A stretch of DNA of 64,000 nucleotides from the NCBI RefSeq assembly GCF_902770715.1, contig NZ_CACXTS010000008.1, forward strand, positions 1 to 64,000, given 5' to 3'. Below, piece by piece: positions 1-7,996 of this stretch. This DNA comes from an uncultured Methanobrevibacter sp. (GTDB lineage: Archaea; Methanobacteriota; Methanobacteria; Methanobacteriales; Methanobacteriaceae). A model generated the notes under the pieces. That model worked only from the letters and a program-made list of their open reading frames with translations, was not told the DNA's origin and did no database searches. The position numbers and the translations under genes are program-made. How positions within the stretch are numbered: position 1 is the stretch's first letter; every line of letters begins with the position of its first letter.

Positions 1-32
1 GGTGTTCTAATTTTTTATGTAGCCAGAGTTTT

Positions 33-60
33 GGGTGAGAAGTTGCAGCTTCTACGACCC
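33..60. other. Small imperfect hairpin at the window edge
   Basis: GGGT (33-36) pairs with ACCC (57-60), and AGAAG (38-42) pairs with CTTCT (49-53), leaving a six-base loop. It lies downstream of the 40-residue ORF and could end that operon or belong to an element outside the window. No tRNA T-arm is visible. Function unknown. Confidence 0.3.
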
Positions 61-89
61 CTTACTCTTTTACAAACATTAAAAAATAC

Positions 90-212
90 TTATTTTTCAC
101 TGTTTTTTGCCCATTTTTGTATAACTTGTGTTTTATTATCTGGATTACGTTTCTTTTTCTTATCTTTATACTTGGATTTTTCAACAACATCATTGTCAAC
201 ATAGATCTTCAT
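90..212 (-). CDS. Small lysine-rich 40-residue ORF coupled to the membrane protein
   Basis: An ORF of 40 residues begins MKIYVDNDVVEKS and continues with a lysine-rich stretch. Its ATG overlaps the stop codon of the upstream 3-TM protein gene as ATGA, a classic arrangement for translational coupling, which is the main reason to believe it is real. It would be a small, very basic, soluble protein. No family is recognised. It is the last gene of the ATPase/STAS-like/membrane operon and could be an accessory factor, or a chance ORF. Confidence 0.45.
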   Translation of the reverse strand: MKIYVDNDVVEKSKYKDKKKKRNPDNKTQVIQKWAKNSEK

Positions 213-688
213 GCTATCACTATTGACCCTACAGTGAGTATTGTTAAGAATAATCCTAATATGAAAAAGTAAAATGCATATCTTGAATCCACACCTTTTT
301 CATGAATTATTCTGCGATTATATTCAATTGCTTCATCATAGTCACCAACAGCTCCACTAACATAATCATCTAAACTAACATCATACTCATAATGATAACA
401 AACAGATTCATTAGTAGGGTAAATCTTATATTCCTTAATTATACAAGATTTAATGAATAATAATGCAGATATGAAATATGAGATTAATGAAAATAATAAA
501 AATACGGCACCTATTGCAGTTACAGTATTAGGAAGAACTGTTACCTGAACAGTCATCATTATCCCTAAAATACTAATCATCTGGAAAGATTTATTGTCTA
601 AATCACGAATTCCATCTTCGATTATCTGATAGGCAGTTTTCATATTTTGCATTGTGATATTATCATCCATACTCTTTTCCACATCCAT
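209..688 (-). CDS. Three-TM membrane protein of the ATPase/STAS-like operon
   Basis: About 159 residues from ATG at 688; the frame is open to a TTG at 727, but that start would overlap the preceding gene by 35 bases. A short amphipathic N-terminus (YQIIEDGIRDLDNKSF) leads into two membrane segments (about residues 40-90). A soluble acidic loop follows, then a third membrane segment at the C-terminus. The LDNKS motif just before the first helix resembles the pre-TM motif of small membrane effectors in bacterial defence modules (PycTM/SLATT-like); this is a resemblance by eye, not an assignment. Likely the membrane partner of the two upstream regulators. Confidence 0.7.
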   Translation of the reverse strand: MDVEKSMDDNITMQNMKTAYQIIEDGIRDLDNKSFQMISILGIMMTVQVTVLPNTVTAIGAVFLLFSLISYFISALLFIKSCIIKEYKIYPTNESVCYHYEYDVSLDDYVSGAVGDYDEAIEYNRRIIHEKGVDSRYAFYFFILGLFLTILTVGSIVIA

Positions 689-692
689 TTCA

Positions 693-965
693 TTATGATA
701 AGCAAGTTTCCTGATAATCCTCTTCAACTACTTCTAACAATCCTTTCACAAATTCAGACATATTAGACTCTATAATGCGTACTTTGGAATTGTGTTTTTG
801 AAAAACATATTCCTGTGCAAAGGATCTACTCATGAATTCAATATCTTTAAAATCCAATATTGCTTCAGTTTCATTTTCTAAATCTTGAAATAATTTCTTT
901 GCAGTTGTCCTCATTCCCAATTTTTTGGCGAATGTTTTCTCAAGATTTATCTCAACAGCATTCAT
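693..965 (-). CDS. STAS-like domain protein (DUF4325 type)
   Basis: 90 residues. The block ILDFKDIEFMSRSFAQE (about residues 36-52) matches the DUF4325 pattern of an acidic DF pair, a hydrophobic strand and S-x-SFA-x-E, a fold related to anti-sigma-factor antagonists. The gene starts 14 bases after the GHKL ATPase gene ends, so the two are co-transcribed. ATPase plus STAS-like pairs suggest partner switching, in which the ATPase phosphorylates or sequesters the STAS-like protein. That role is inferred from SpoIIAB/SpoIIAA-type systems; no substrate is visible here. Confidence 0.75.
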   Translation of the reverse strand: MNAVEINLEKTFAKKLGMRTTAKKLFQDLENETEAILDFKDIEFMSRSFAQEYVFQKHNSKVRIIESNMSEFVKGLLEVVEEDYQETCLS

Positions 966-979
966 TTTTAAATCCTCCC

Positions 980-1813
980 CTAATCAATTTCATTTTTCAT
1001 ATATTCTCTATGTTTTATATATTCATGTATATTTTTTATTTTATTAGTATTTATTCTTAAAGTTACAAAGGTACCATCAATATAAGGCATTTTTCTTTTC
1101 CAAGTTCGAACCCCTTTTTTATTAACTGTGCATACACCATTACGAGATGCTATAAGCATTTCCTCGCCGAAACCTAAAGATGTGATATTTGCACTGGTGT
1201 TTAATCCTCTCCCATGAAGATTATACTTTTCTTTATCTGTTGTTCTTCCGTTAATGGCCTCATAAATTGCTTCTGAATCATCTGTAAATTCTAGTCCTTC
1301 CTGTTCAAAACTTCCTGGTATGCTAATTCCATCATCAATAATGCAGATGTCAATTGTATTTACTGTGGGATATTTTTGACATAGGATATATGCGTTTTCA
1401 CAGTAGGAATGTTTATAGATGTTGGTTAGCATTTCATAAAATAATACGTTTACACTTTGAGCATCAACGTGAGAATGCATTAACAATACAATTTCATCAG
1501 TTAAATCTGATAAATACAATTCAGTTCTATCTGCTACTTGAAAATAATCGTCATATTGGAAAGTTTTTAATTTGCGTAATGGAATGGTGGTGTCTGTACA
1601 TTTTTTCTTGCCTAAAACTTTTTCTAAATAAGATTTGGTGGCTAAATGAGGTCTGTATTTGTGGATGTCATGTAGTTCCATATATTGTAGTATTGGAAGT
1701 AATGTTGGTGGTGCAATGAATGAGTATCTTGACAAATCCATTACTTGTTGTCCTTGATTATCTTTAATTATTCTGTCTACTTTTCTTAAATTGTTTATTA
1801 ATGATGGTGGCAT
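980..1813 (-). CDS. GHKL-type ATPase with N-terminal STAS-like region
   Basis: 277 residues. The C-terminal half is a histidine-kinase-like ATPase: N-box EMLTNIYKHS (127-136), G1 box DDGISIPG (160-167) and a glycine-rich lid HGRGLNTS (200-207). There is no phospho-acceptor histidine domain, so it resembles an anti-sigma-type kinase rather than a sensor kinase. The N-terminal part (QQVMDLSRYSFIAPPTLLPI, about 22-41) looks like one STAS-like strand-helix unit. A good ribosome site (AGGAGTGAT) precedes the ATG, and a TATA-like box lies at 1866-1881. First gene of a four-gene operon. Confidence 0.75.
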   Translation of the reverse strand: MPPSLINNLRKVDRIIKDNQGQQVMDLSRYSFIAPPTLLPILQYMELHDIHKYRPHLATKSYLEKVLGKKKCTDTTIPLRKLKTFQYDDYFQVADRTELYLSDLTDEIVLLMHSHVDAQSVNVLFYEMLTNIYKHSYCENAYILCQKYPTVNTIDICIIDDGISIPGSFEQEGLEFTDDSEAIYEAINGRTTDKEKYNLHGRGLNTSANITSLGFGEEMLIASRNGVCTVNKKGVRTWKRKMPYIDGTFVTLRINTNKIKNIHEYIKHREYMKNEID

Positions 1814-1865
1814 AATTTTATCACTCCTTTGAAAAAAATATGCTTTTCAATTAAATGTTAGTTTT

Positions 1866-1902
1866 TTATATATTTAAAAGTTTTTATTTAGTTTAATTAA
1901 AC
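1866..1902 (-). promoter_or_regulatory. Promoter of the ATPase operon with palindrome
   Basis: On the minus strand a TATA-like run (TTTTAAATATATAAAA, 1866-1881) lies about 55 bases upstream of the ATPase ATG. Just upstream is a perfect 12-base palindrome GTTTAATTAAAC (1891-1902), which could be a binding site. AT-rich palindromes arise easily here, so the operator reading is tentative. Confidence 0.4.
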
Positions 1903-2050
1903 ATTGTTTAATTTAAATTAGTTTTAAGTAAACTTTACGGCATGTATTTTTGAAGATTTTAATCGACAAACAAACAAACAATAACCAGAAAAATTGTTGA
2001 TTGTTTCAATTTGAAAATATTGTTTTCACAACAAAATTTTACACTAAAAA

Positions 2051-3217
2051 TTATGAAAACAGATCTTCCAAATCATCACTATTATTCTTCATAGCAGCAT
2101 TAATTTTCTCATCAATACGAGCATCAATATTATCAACAATCTCTTGATAATGTTTATTCTGTTCCTTCAAAATTGCATTCTCGTTTTCCAACTCAACAAA
2201 TTCTGGTGATTTGATTTCCAATGTATTCACATCAAGATTAATAGTTAAACAACCTAAATGTTTAATATATTTTTCTTTTAGTCTACTTGGATCTTCCGTG
2301 AAATATGATGAATGAGTTAAATCTTTGCTCCTGCCTTGCAATGCGTCTACTTCTTCAAGACTCATTCCATTATTGTATAAATTAGTTGCATGAAACTTTC
2401 TAAGGATATGACTTTTAAACTTATTATGAGCTCCGATTTTCCCTAAATTCAATGTATTGTTTATTTTTGCAAAATGTCTTTCAAAATATGCAACATTACA
2501 TTTAAACAAGGGTAATTCATTAAGGTTATCATTGTCTAAATCTTCACGCAATAATAAGTAATTAATTATCTCCTTATTTGCTTCAGGACTGCAAAAAGTA
2601 TAATAATATTTATTTGTTTTAATCCTTTTCAGATAAAATGTAGGTATGATATCTTTATCATGCATTAACTGTACTGCTTTGGATAGGTCATTTGTATTGT
2701 GGTATTCTTTTGTTGCATCAAGATAATCTTGTATTGTTAAGCTTAATGTTTCTGCTCTTGCACATCCAGATGAACTCATAAAAAGGATAATGGCCCTCAT
2801 TAATGGATTTGCTATTTTTAATGTTTTTTTTATTAATTCTTTATCAGGCAAATCTTTAAATTTTAATGGTTCTGATAGTTTAATATTCTTTTTATTGACT
2901 GCTGGCAGGTCATGTATTTCTATTTCATGGTGTTTGTAGAATGTTTTGATTAGTGCAAATTTTAGTTCTGCGGTGCTTTTGACATAGTGTTCATATAAAT
3001 AGTTTCGATAGTTTATTAAACGTTGCTTTAGTTTCCGGTTTTTCCAGCGTATACCGTTTTCTTCTTCTGTGTCTGCTTCTTTTAACAGTTCTGATAATGG
3101 TTTTTCTTGGAATTTTGAGTAAAAGTTTAGGGCGATAGTGTATTGTTCTTGTGTGCCTTTTTTTAATCGCCTCGCTTTTACAAATTCCTCTATAATGGTA
3201 TTATTGTTCATGTTCAT
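2051..3217 (-). CDS. Tyrosine recombinase / integrase with C-terminal coiled coil
   Basis: 388 residues from ATG at 3217, preceded by GGGAG; the frame is open to 3274. An N-terminal SAM-like core-binding region is followed by the catalytic domain. The catalytic set is visible: Arg in SSGCARAET (about 154), Lys in the KRIKTNK region, HILR (His 270, Arg 273), His in LTHSSYF (302) and the nucleophile Tyr (305). The last about 60 residues (ELENENAILKEQNKHYQE) form a coiled coil. It is longer than archaeal XerA, which favours an integrated-element recombinase. Its start abuts the M42 peptidase 3' end, and no att repeats are identifiable. Confidence 0.88.
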   Translation of the reverse strand: MNMNNNTIIEEFVKARRLKKGTQEQYTIALNFYSKFQEKPLSELLKEADTEEENGIRWKNRKLKQRLINYRNYLYEHYVKSTAELKFALIKTFYKHHEIEIHDLPAVNKKNIKLSEPLKFKDLPDKELIKKTLKIANPLMRAIILFMSSSGCARAETLSLTIQDYLDATKEYHNTNDLSKAVQLMHDKDIIPTFYLKRIKTNKYYYTFCSPEANKEIINYLLLREDLDNDNLNELPLFKCNVAYFERHFAKINNTLNLGKIGAHNKFKSHILRKFHATNLYNNGMSLEEVDALQGRSKDLTHSSYFTEDPSRLKEKYIKHLGCLTINLDVNTLEIKSPEFVELENENAILKEQNKHYQEIVDNIDARIDEKINAAMKNNSDDLEDLFS

Positions 3218-3283
3218 ATCTTTTATACTCCCATACATTTTGGTTTTTTGTGAGAGCATTTGAAAAGTAAACAATAATATAAC

Positions 3284-4312
3284 TTATAATTTGTTTATAG
3301 CTTCAGTAATTAATTTAATGGTTGCTTCAATATCATCCATACTGCATACGCTTACAGGAGTGTGGATGTAACGGGTAGGCACAGATAAAACACCGGTTGG
3401 AATTCCTTCACGGGTCAAATGGATTGCAGTACCGTCGGTTGTTCCTCCGTCACTTACTTCTAACTGGTATGGAATTTCGTTTTCATCACCGGCTTCAATG
3501 AGCATGTCTTTGATGGATTGCTGGGTCAATATGCCTCTTCCGCTTGCATCAGCCAAGATGATTGCAGGACCTTTACCCATAACAACAGGTGCCTCTTCAG
3601 GCTTGATTCCAGGATGGTCACCTGATAATGTCACATCAAGCGCAATGGCTATGTCCGGATTTAATTTAAATGATGAAGTTTTTGCTCCTTTAAGACCAAC
3701 TTCTTCCTGTACGGTACCAACACCGTAGACAGTAGCTCTTGTGTTAACTCTTTTTAAAACTTCTATCATTACATAACAGCCTACACGGTTATCCAATGCT
3801 TTACCCATAATCAAATTATTAGGATATTCGACAAATAAAGAATTAAAGGTCATTTTATCTCCAATTCTGACCATTTTTTCAGCTTCGTCCTTGTCCTTTG
3901 CACCGATATCAATAAACATGTCTGTAGCTTTAACAACCTTGTTTTTTTCTTCTGCAGTTGTTACATGAGGTGGTTTTGAACCTATTACACCAACTACCGC
4001 TTCGCCAACGGAAGAGTGTACAGTAACAGTTTGGTTCATGAGCATTTGATCATTAATTCCACCGATATTTGAGAATTTAATAAAACCGTTATCATCAATG
4101 TATCTTACCATTAAACCGATTTCATCCATATGGGATGCTAACATTACAGTAGGTGCCTTTTTTTCACCTTTTTTGGTTGCAATTAAGTTTCCCATACTGT
4201 CAGTTTCAATTTTATCAGCTACATCTTTTAATTCACGTGTAATAATTTTAGCTATTTCCTCTTCACTACCTGATACACCAGGTGCCAAGGAAAGCTCTCT
4301 CATTAATTCCAT
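3284..4312 (-). CDS. M42 family metallo-aminopeptidase
   Basis: 342 residues, typical of the TET/glutamyl-aminopeptidase-like M42 family, which makes cytosolic dodecameric peptidases that degrade short peptides. Metal and catalytic elements are visible: SHMDEIG near residue 61, ALDNRVG (Asp bridging two metals), [10 protein letters not shown] (catalytic Glu and metal Glu), ALDVT, and a C-terminal IHTPVSV histidine. Length and motif order are complete. Single gene with its own promoter region, just upstream of the integrase. The exact substrate preference cannot be told. Confidence 0.92.
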   Translation of the reverse strand: MELMRELSLAPGVSGSEEEIAKIITRELKDVADKIETDSMGNLIATKKGEKKAPTVMLASHMDEIGLMVRYIDDNGFIKFSNIGGINDQMLMNQTVTVHSSVGEAVVGVIGSKPPHVTTAEEKNKVVKATDMFIDIGAKDKDEAEKMVRIGDKMTFNSLFVEYPNNLIMGKALDNRVGCYVMIEVLKRVNTRATVYGVGTVQEEVGLKGAKTSSFKLNPDIAIALDVTLSGDHPGIKPEEAPVVMGKGPAIILADASGRGILTQQSIKDMLIEAGDENEIPYQLEVSDGGTTDGTAIHLTREGIPTGVLSVPTRYIHTPVSVCSMDDIEATIKLITEAINKL

Positions 4313-4375
4313 CGTATCACCATTAAATTTTATAAATTTAATTATATTAAATAGTTTCTATTAGATGAAAATTAA

Positions 4376-4402
4376 TTAATTAAAAAAAAATAAGAAAAAA
4401 GG
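4376..4402 (-). terminator. T-rich terminator of the FrhB-like gene
   Basis: Ten bases after the stop of the FrhB-like gene the minus strand runs into long T tracts (about 6 and 9 T within 20 bases), the usual archaeal intrinsic termination signal. Confidence 0.5.
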
Positions 4403-4412
4403 TTTTAAGCCA

Positions 4413-5486
4413 TCATTTGTCTAAAGCTTTAAAACCAATCGGTGTAGTACTGTATTTTGTTCCGGCAGCCATAATCACATCTTGGACTGATGAGGTGAGC
4501 TTTGATTCGGGTCTCCAAGGTGCATCTTTATCCTGACCGACAATTGACACTTCGTCAACGATTTGATTTTCAAGCAGATATACCAAAATAGCTGAAACTA
4601 CACCACCATCCTGACCTATTATGGAATTTGCCTTTACTGAATAGATTTCAAGATAGTTTCCAAGAGGTTTTTCGTCAATGTCTTCCGGATAAATCTTATC
4701 GCTTACAAATGTTCTTGGACAGGCAAAGTAGCATGCGTGACAGTCCTCATCACAATTTCCCTTGATTACCGGTTTTCTGCGATTGATATGAATTATATCT
4801 TTTGGACAGACATATTCACAGGCACCGCATAAAACACAGGATCCAACACTTATCACATCATTCTGCAGGTTTTCAAACTGGCAAAGACTTGACTCTTCTA
4901 TGAATTCCTCTTCAGTTATTGCCCTTTTTGATAAGACCGGCCTTGCAACAGCTTCCCTTTTTTTATAGTTTTTTGTGTTTCTTGAAATTTTCTGATTGGC
5001 TATTCTTTCCAGCAGATTCAATCCATTATCGGAAATGTTTTCTGTTGTAATGTAACCCTTATCAATTGCATCTGCAATTATTTCCTGGCCTTTTCTTGAC
5101 CTGACAATCACTGTTGAGTAACCTTGCGGAGAACCGACTGACCCCACTGAAATATCGGATACATCTGATGTATAATCAGTACATATGTGGCAGTTTTTAC
5201 GGGTGAACGGTTCTGTTTCTGCAATTGGGATTGAAAATACATTACCATCAATCAGATAGGCAACGAATCTCCCCTTATCTATTCTGAATTCCTTTACCTC
5301 ATACAATTCTATACCTTGTTGCTTTAAATATTTCTCAAGATATGAATATGAAAAGTTTTCCATGCAGAACAGACCTATTTTCACATCAATAGGGGATCCA
5401 CCAGTTTGTTCACTATACCTGTTAATTTTTGTAGCCGCCAATATCTGACAGGGAGTTCCTACCATTGCGGTTTTGATTTCGCTCAC
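4413..5486 (-). CDS. F420-hydrogenase beta-like Fe-S flavoprotein with permuted domain order
   Basis: 357 residues from a GTG start with an excellent ribosome site (GAGGTG, five bases upstream). It begins directly with the FrhB/FdhB C-terminal domain (AMVGTPCQILAA, residues 8-19; GLFCMENF). A ferredoxin-type cluster region follows (CVLCGACEYVCP, about 216-227; then CDEDCHACYFACP). It ends with what is normally the N-terminal domain (GQDGGVVSAILVYLLE, AAGTKYSTTP). FrhB homologues oxidise or reduce F420 using FAD and Fe-S clusters; this one probably passes electrons between F420 and an unknown partner. The divergent flavodoxin-ferredoxin gene fits a redox role. Confidence 0.85.
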   Translation of the reverse strand: MSEIKTAMVGTPCQILAATKINRYSEQTGGSPIDVKIGLFCMENFSYSYLEKYLKQQGIELYEVKEFRIDKGRFVAYLIDGNVFSIPIAETEPFTRKNCHICTDYTSDVSDISVGSVGSPQGYSTVIVRSRKGQEIIADAIDKGYITTENISDNGLNLLERIANQKISRNTKNYKKREAVARPVLSKRAITEEEFIEESSLCQFENLQNDVISVGSCVLCGACEYVCPKDIIHINRRKPVIKGNCDEDCHACYFACPRTFVSDKIYPEDIDEKPLGNYLEIYSVKANSIIGQDGGVVSAILVYLLENQIVDEVSIVGQDKDAPWRPESKLTSSVQDVIMAAGTKYSTTPIGFKALDK

Positions 5487-5546
5487 TTTTTCACCTCATT
5501 CAATAGACCGGAAGACTACTTCCACCAAACATTATTTTTGGCATTA

Positions 5547-5560
5547 GGTATATTTAAAGT
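5547..5560 (-). promoter_or_regulatory. TATA-like box for the FrhB-like gene
   Basis: On the minus strand TTTAAATATACC lies about 65 bases upstream of the GTG start, matching an archaeal box A. Confidence 0.45.
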
Positions 5561-5736
5561 TTTTTAAAAAAATGAACAAAATTTCTAAAATACATTTTTT
5601 AATCTCAATTAGTTTAAAAGAATGAAATCCAAAATTTAAAAATTAAACAAATATGAGCTGATTTCATATAAAACTGAAAATGGATATTCGAAATTATTAA
5701 GTTATTGTAAAGCCAAATATCAAAATAGGTGAGAGT

Positions 5737-6495
5737 ATGTCTAAAGTGATAAGTATATTTTTTAGCCCATCAGGGACAACAAAAAAGGTAATCAGCAAAA
5801 TAGCAGGCAACTTCAAACAGGAAAAGGAATCTTGCGATTTGCTGCATTTTAATGATAACAAATCATTCGACGAAAAGGATATCGCCATTGTTGGAATGCC
5901 AGTATTTGCAGGAAGAATTCCGAAAACTGCACGCGAAAGATTATCAAAATTAACCGGAAACAATACAAAGACAATAGCTGTTGTGAATTATGGAAATGCA
6001 CATGTGACAGATGCATTGCTTGAATTGGTTGAATTGCTTAAAGAAAATAACTTTGATGTCATTGCAGCCGCATCCACCATCAGCCACCATTCAATATTTG
6101 ACGGTGTTGCAGTTGGAAGGCCCGACCAAGATGATGTTGAAAAAATTAACGGTTTTGCACAAAAATGTATTGAAAAAATAGAATCCGGCGAGTCATTGCA
6201 ATCAGAAATTCCAGGTAACAAGCCATATGTGGACTACAAACAGCTTCCATTCACAATAAGCTGTGATGAAAGCGTGTGTGCATTCTGCTATGATTGCGTT
6301 TCAATTTGTCCTGAAAAGGCTATTCCTGATGATGACCCCGTCGATACTGACCTTGATTTATGCTCAAGATGTACCGCATGTATCCATATCTGTGAGGAAA
6401 ATGCTAGAAGCTTTACTGGAGACGCATTTGAAACTAAAAAACCTGCATTTGAAGAAGCAAACAGCGAAAGAAAAGAGCCCGAGTTCTATCTATAA
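5737..6495 (+). CDS. Flavodoxin-ferredoxin fusion (EFR1 family)
   Basis: 252 residues. The N-terminus is flavodoxin-like, with an FMN phosphate loop FFSPSGTTKKV (residues 7-17) and VGMPVFAGRIP. The C-terminus carries two 4Fe-4S motifs (CAFCYDCVSICP and CSRCTACIHICE). Such proteins shuttle electrons in the cytoplasm; the partner is not known. Ribosome site GGTGAG precedes the ATG. It is divergent from the FrhB-like gene, and the shared 250-base spacer suggests related roles. Its last six bases overlap the end of the convergent repeat protein gene. Confidence 0.88.
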   Translation: MSKVISIFFSPSGTTKKVISKIAGNFKQEKESCDLLHFNDNKSFDEKDIAIVGMPVFAGRIPKTARERLSKLTGNNTKTIAVVNYGNAHVTDALLELVELLKENNFDVIAAASTISHHSIFDGVAVGRPDQDDVEKINGFAQKCIEKIESGESLQSEIPGNKPYVDYKQLPFTISCDESVCAFCYDCVSICPEKAIPDDDPVDTDLDLCSRCTACIHICEENARSFTGDAFETKKPAFEEANSERKEPEFYL

Positions 6496-7995
6496 ACTCA
6501 TCCTCTTTTTAGCTACGTTTCTTACATATTCATTTTCATCGTTGTTTGAAACTTCTTTTAGAACTTTTTTACTTACTATTTTTTTGGCGGCAGCTTCACG
6601 AACCCTCCATGAAGAATCGTTTTTGACGACATCCGCTAAATAATTTTGATTTCTGATTAGGGAAACAGCTCTGACTGAAATATTTTCTGAAATTCCCTGC
6701 TCATATATCTTCATCAGACATTTTTCAACTTTAATCTTATTCAATGCCTTTAATGAAAATTCTTCATCTTCATTTGCAAGAACGATTCTTATCAATGTTT
6801 CCAAATCGTTTACATTATCCAAAGTGGATTTTCTAATAGAGTCGATTTTGGCATTTTTCAATATATCAATGAAATATTCTTCACTTTCAATGTGCTTTAA
6901 GGCCTCATTGGCTATATCCTCATGAGTTGAATTAATGGCAATGTATGTAAAATCCTTTTCGTCTGCAATGGCAGGATTTGAAATAGCATGATTGCGCACA
7001 AACTGGTCTTCATCTTCCAAAGCTATTTTAATTAACTCTTGTGGATTTGATAAGTTATTTACTGCAATCTGTCTGACAAATCGGTCATTCTCTGTGGAAA
7101 TGATTTTAAGCAATGATTTTTCATCGGAAATCTTCTTGACCGCTTCACTTCTGACTACCTTATCACTGTCCTCCAAGGCAATCTGAACCAGAAGATCCTC
7201 ATCATCTATCTTATTTACCAAATCGCTTCTGACATCTGATTTTGAAGAATTCAAGACAATGCTTTTCAATATATCGGGATTATCAATCTTATCAAATATC
7301 AGTGATCTGACCTTTGCATTTTCTTCGCTTTTGGCGATTTCAGCCAAGATTTCTTCATTTTCTATTTTTCCGATTGCCGCTCTTTTGACCTGTTCATCCT
7401 TATCTTCAATAGCTACTCTCTTAAGGATTTCCTCATCATCGAATGAATCCTTTAAGACACATGCTCTTCTAATGGATTTGTCATTGGATTTGAAAACCAA
7501 ATCATATAGGACCTCCGGACTGCTGATCTTTTCTACGGATGCATTTCTATACCTTTTATCCATAGCCTCAATTGCAATCCATTCAAGGGTTTCCTCATCG
7601 ACGATTTTATTGTAGATATCATCAACAGGAGCGGACTTTTTGGTGTTGATTACGATTTCTGCAATTGATTTGTTATTTTCACCTAGCCTTTCCCATGCAA
7701 AACTCCTTACATCAAAAAACTGAGAGTTTTCGGCAGCGTCACGAAGCAGGTTTTCATCCTGGATTTTATTAATTGCAATTAATCTTATTGCCCTATCCTT
7801 AACGTTTTTAGACAAATCTAACGCTACGAACTGGTTAGTAATCTTGTCTGCAGCTTCAGCCCTTTTAACTCTGTCCTTATCAGTGGTCGCTATCTTTTTT
7901 AAAATAAGCTGATCCTCATCAATTTCCACTTTGTCGGGAATTTTTACCTTCTTTTCAGCCTTATCGTTTTTCTTAAATCTATCGAATAATCCCAT
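6490..7995 (-). CDS. Long LRV/HEAT-like repeat protein
   Basis: 501 residues. After a charged N-terminus (MGLFDRFKKNDKAEKK) nearly the whole protein is a tandem helical repeat with a period of about 23-24 residues. The pattern is acidic-L-x-x-I-A, D-x-D-x-x-VR-x-x-A and a terminal KI, about 18 units. The short period resembles leucine-rich-variant (LRV) or short HEAT repeats, forming a superhelical binding scaffold. No enzymatic motif. The next gene (RNase H-like) ends one base upstream of its start, so the two are co-transcribed and may work together; the binding partner is unknown. Confidence 0.8.
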   Translation of the reverse strand: MGLFDRFKKNDKAEKKVKIPDKVEIDEDQLILKKIATTDKDRVKRAEAADKITNQFVALDLSKNVKDRAIRLIAINKIQDENLLRDAAENSQFFDVRSFAWERLGENNKSIAEIVINTKKSAPVDDIYNKIVDEETLEWIAIEAMDKRYRNASVEKISSPEVLYDLVFKSNDKSIRRACVLKDSFDDEEILKRVAIEDKDEQVKRAAIGKIENEEILAEIAKSEENAKVRSLIFDKIDNPDILKSIVLNSSKSDVRSDLVNKIDDEDLLVQIALEDSDKVVRSEAVKKISDEKSLLKIISTENDRFVRQIAVNNLSNPQELIKIALEDEDQFVRNHAISNPAIADEKDFTYIAINSTHEDIANEALKHIESEEYFIDILKNAKIDSIRKSTLDNVNDLETLIRIVLANEDEEFSLKALNKIKVEKCLMKIYEQGISENISVRAVSLIRNQNYLADVVKNDSSWRVREAAAKKIVSKKVLKEVSNNDENEYVRNVAKKRMSL

Positions 7996-7996
7996 T

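Noticed and set aside
19-28. The 10-mer GTAGCCAGAG, shared with 9153-9162, as a sign of a repeated RNA family
   Set aside because: Flanking sequences do not match and a single shared 10-mer in 64 kb can be chance.
1354-1719. Plus-strand open frame of 121 codons inside the ATPase gene
   Set aside because: It is antisense to a gene with clear ATPase motifs, has no ribosome site and gives a protein with no recognisable pattern.
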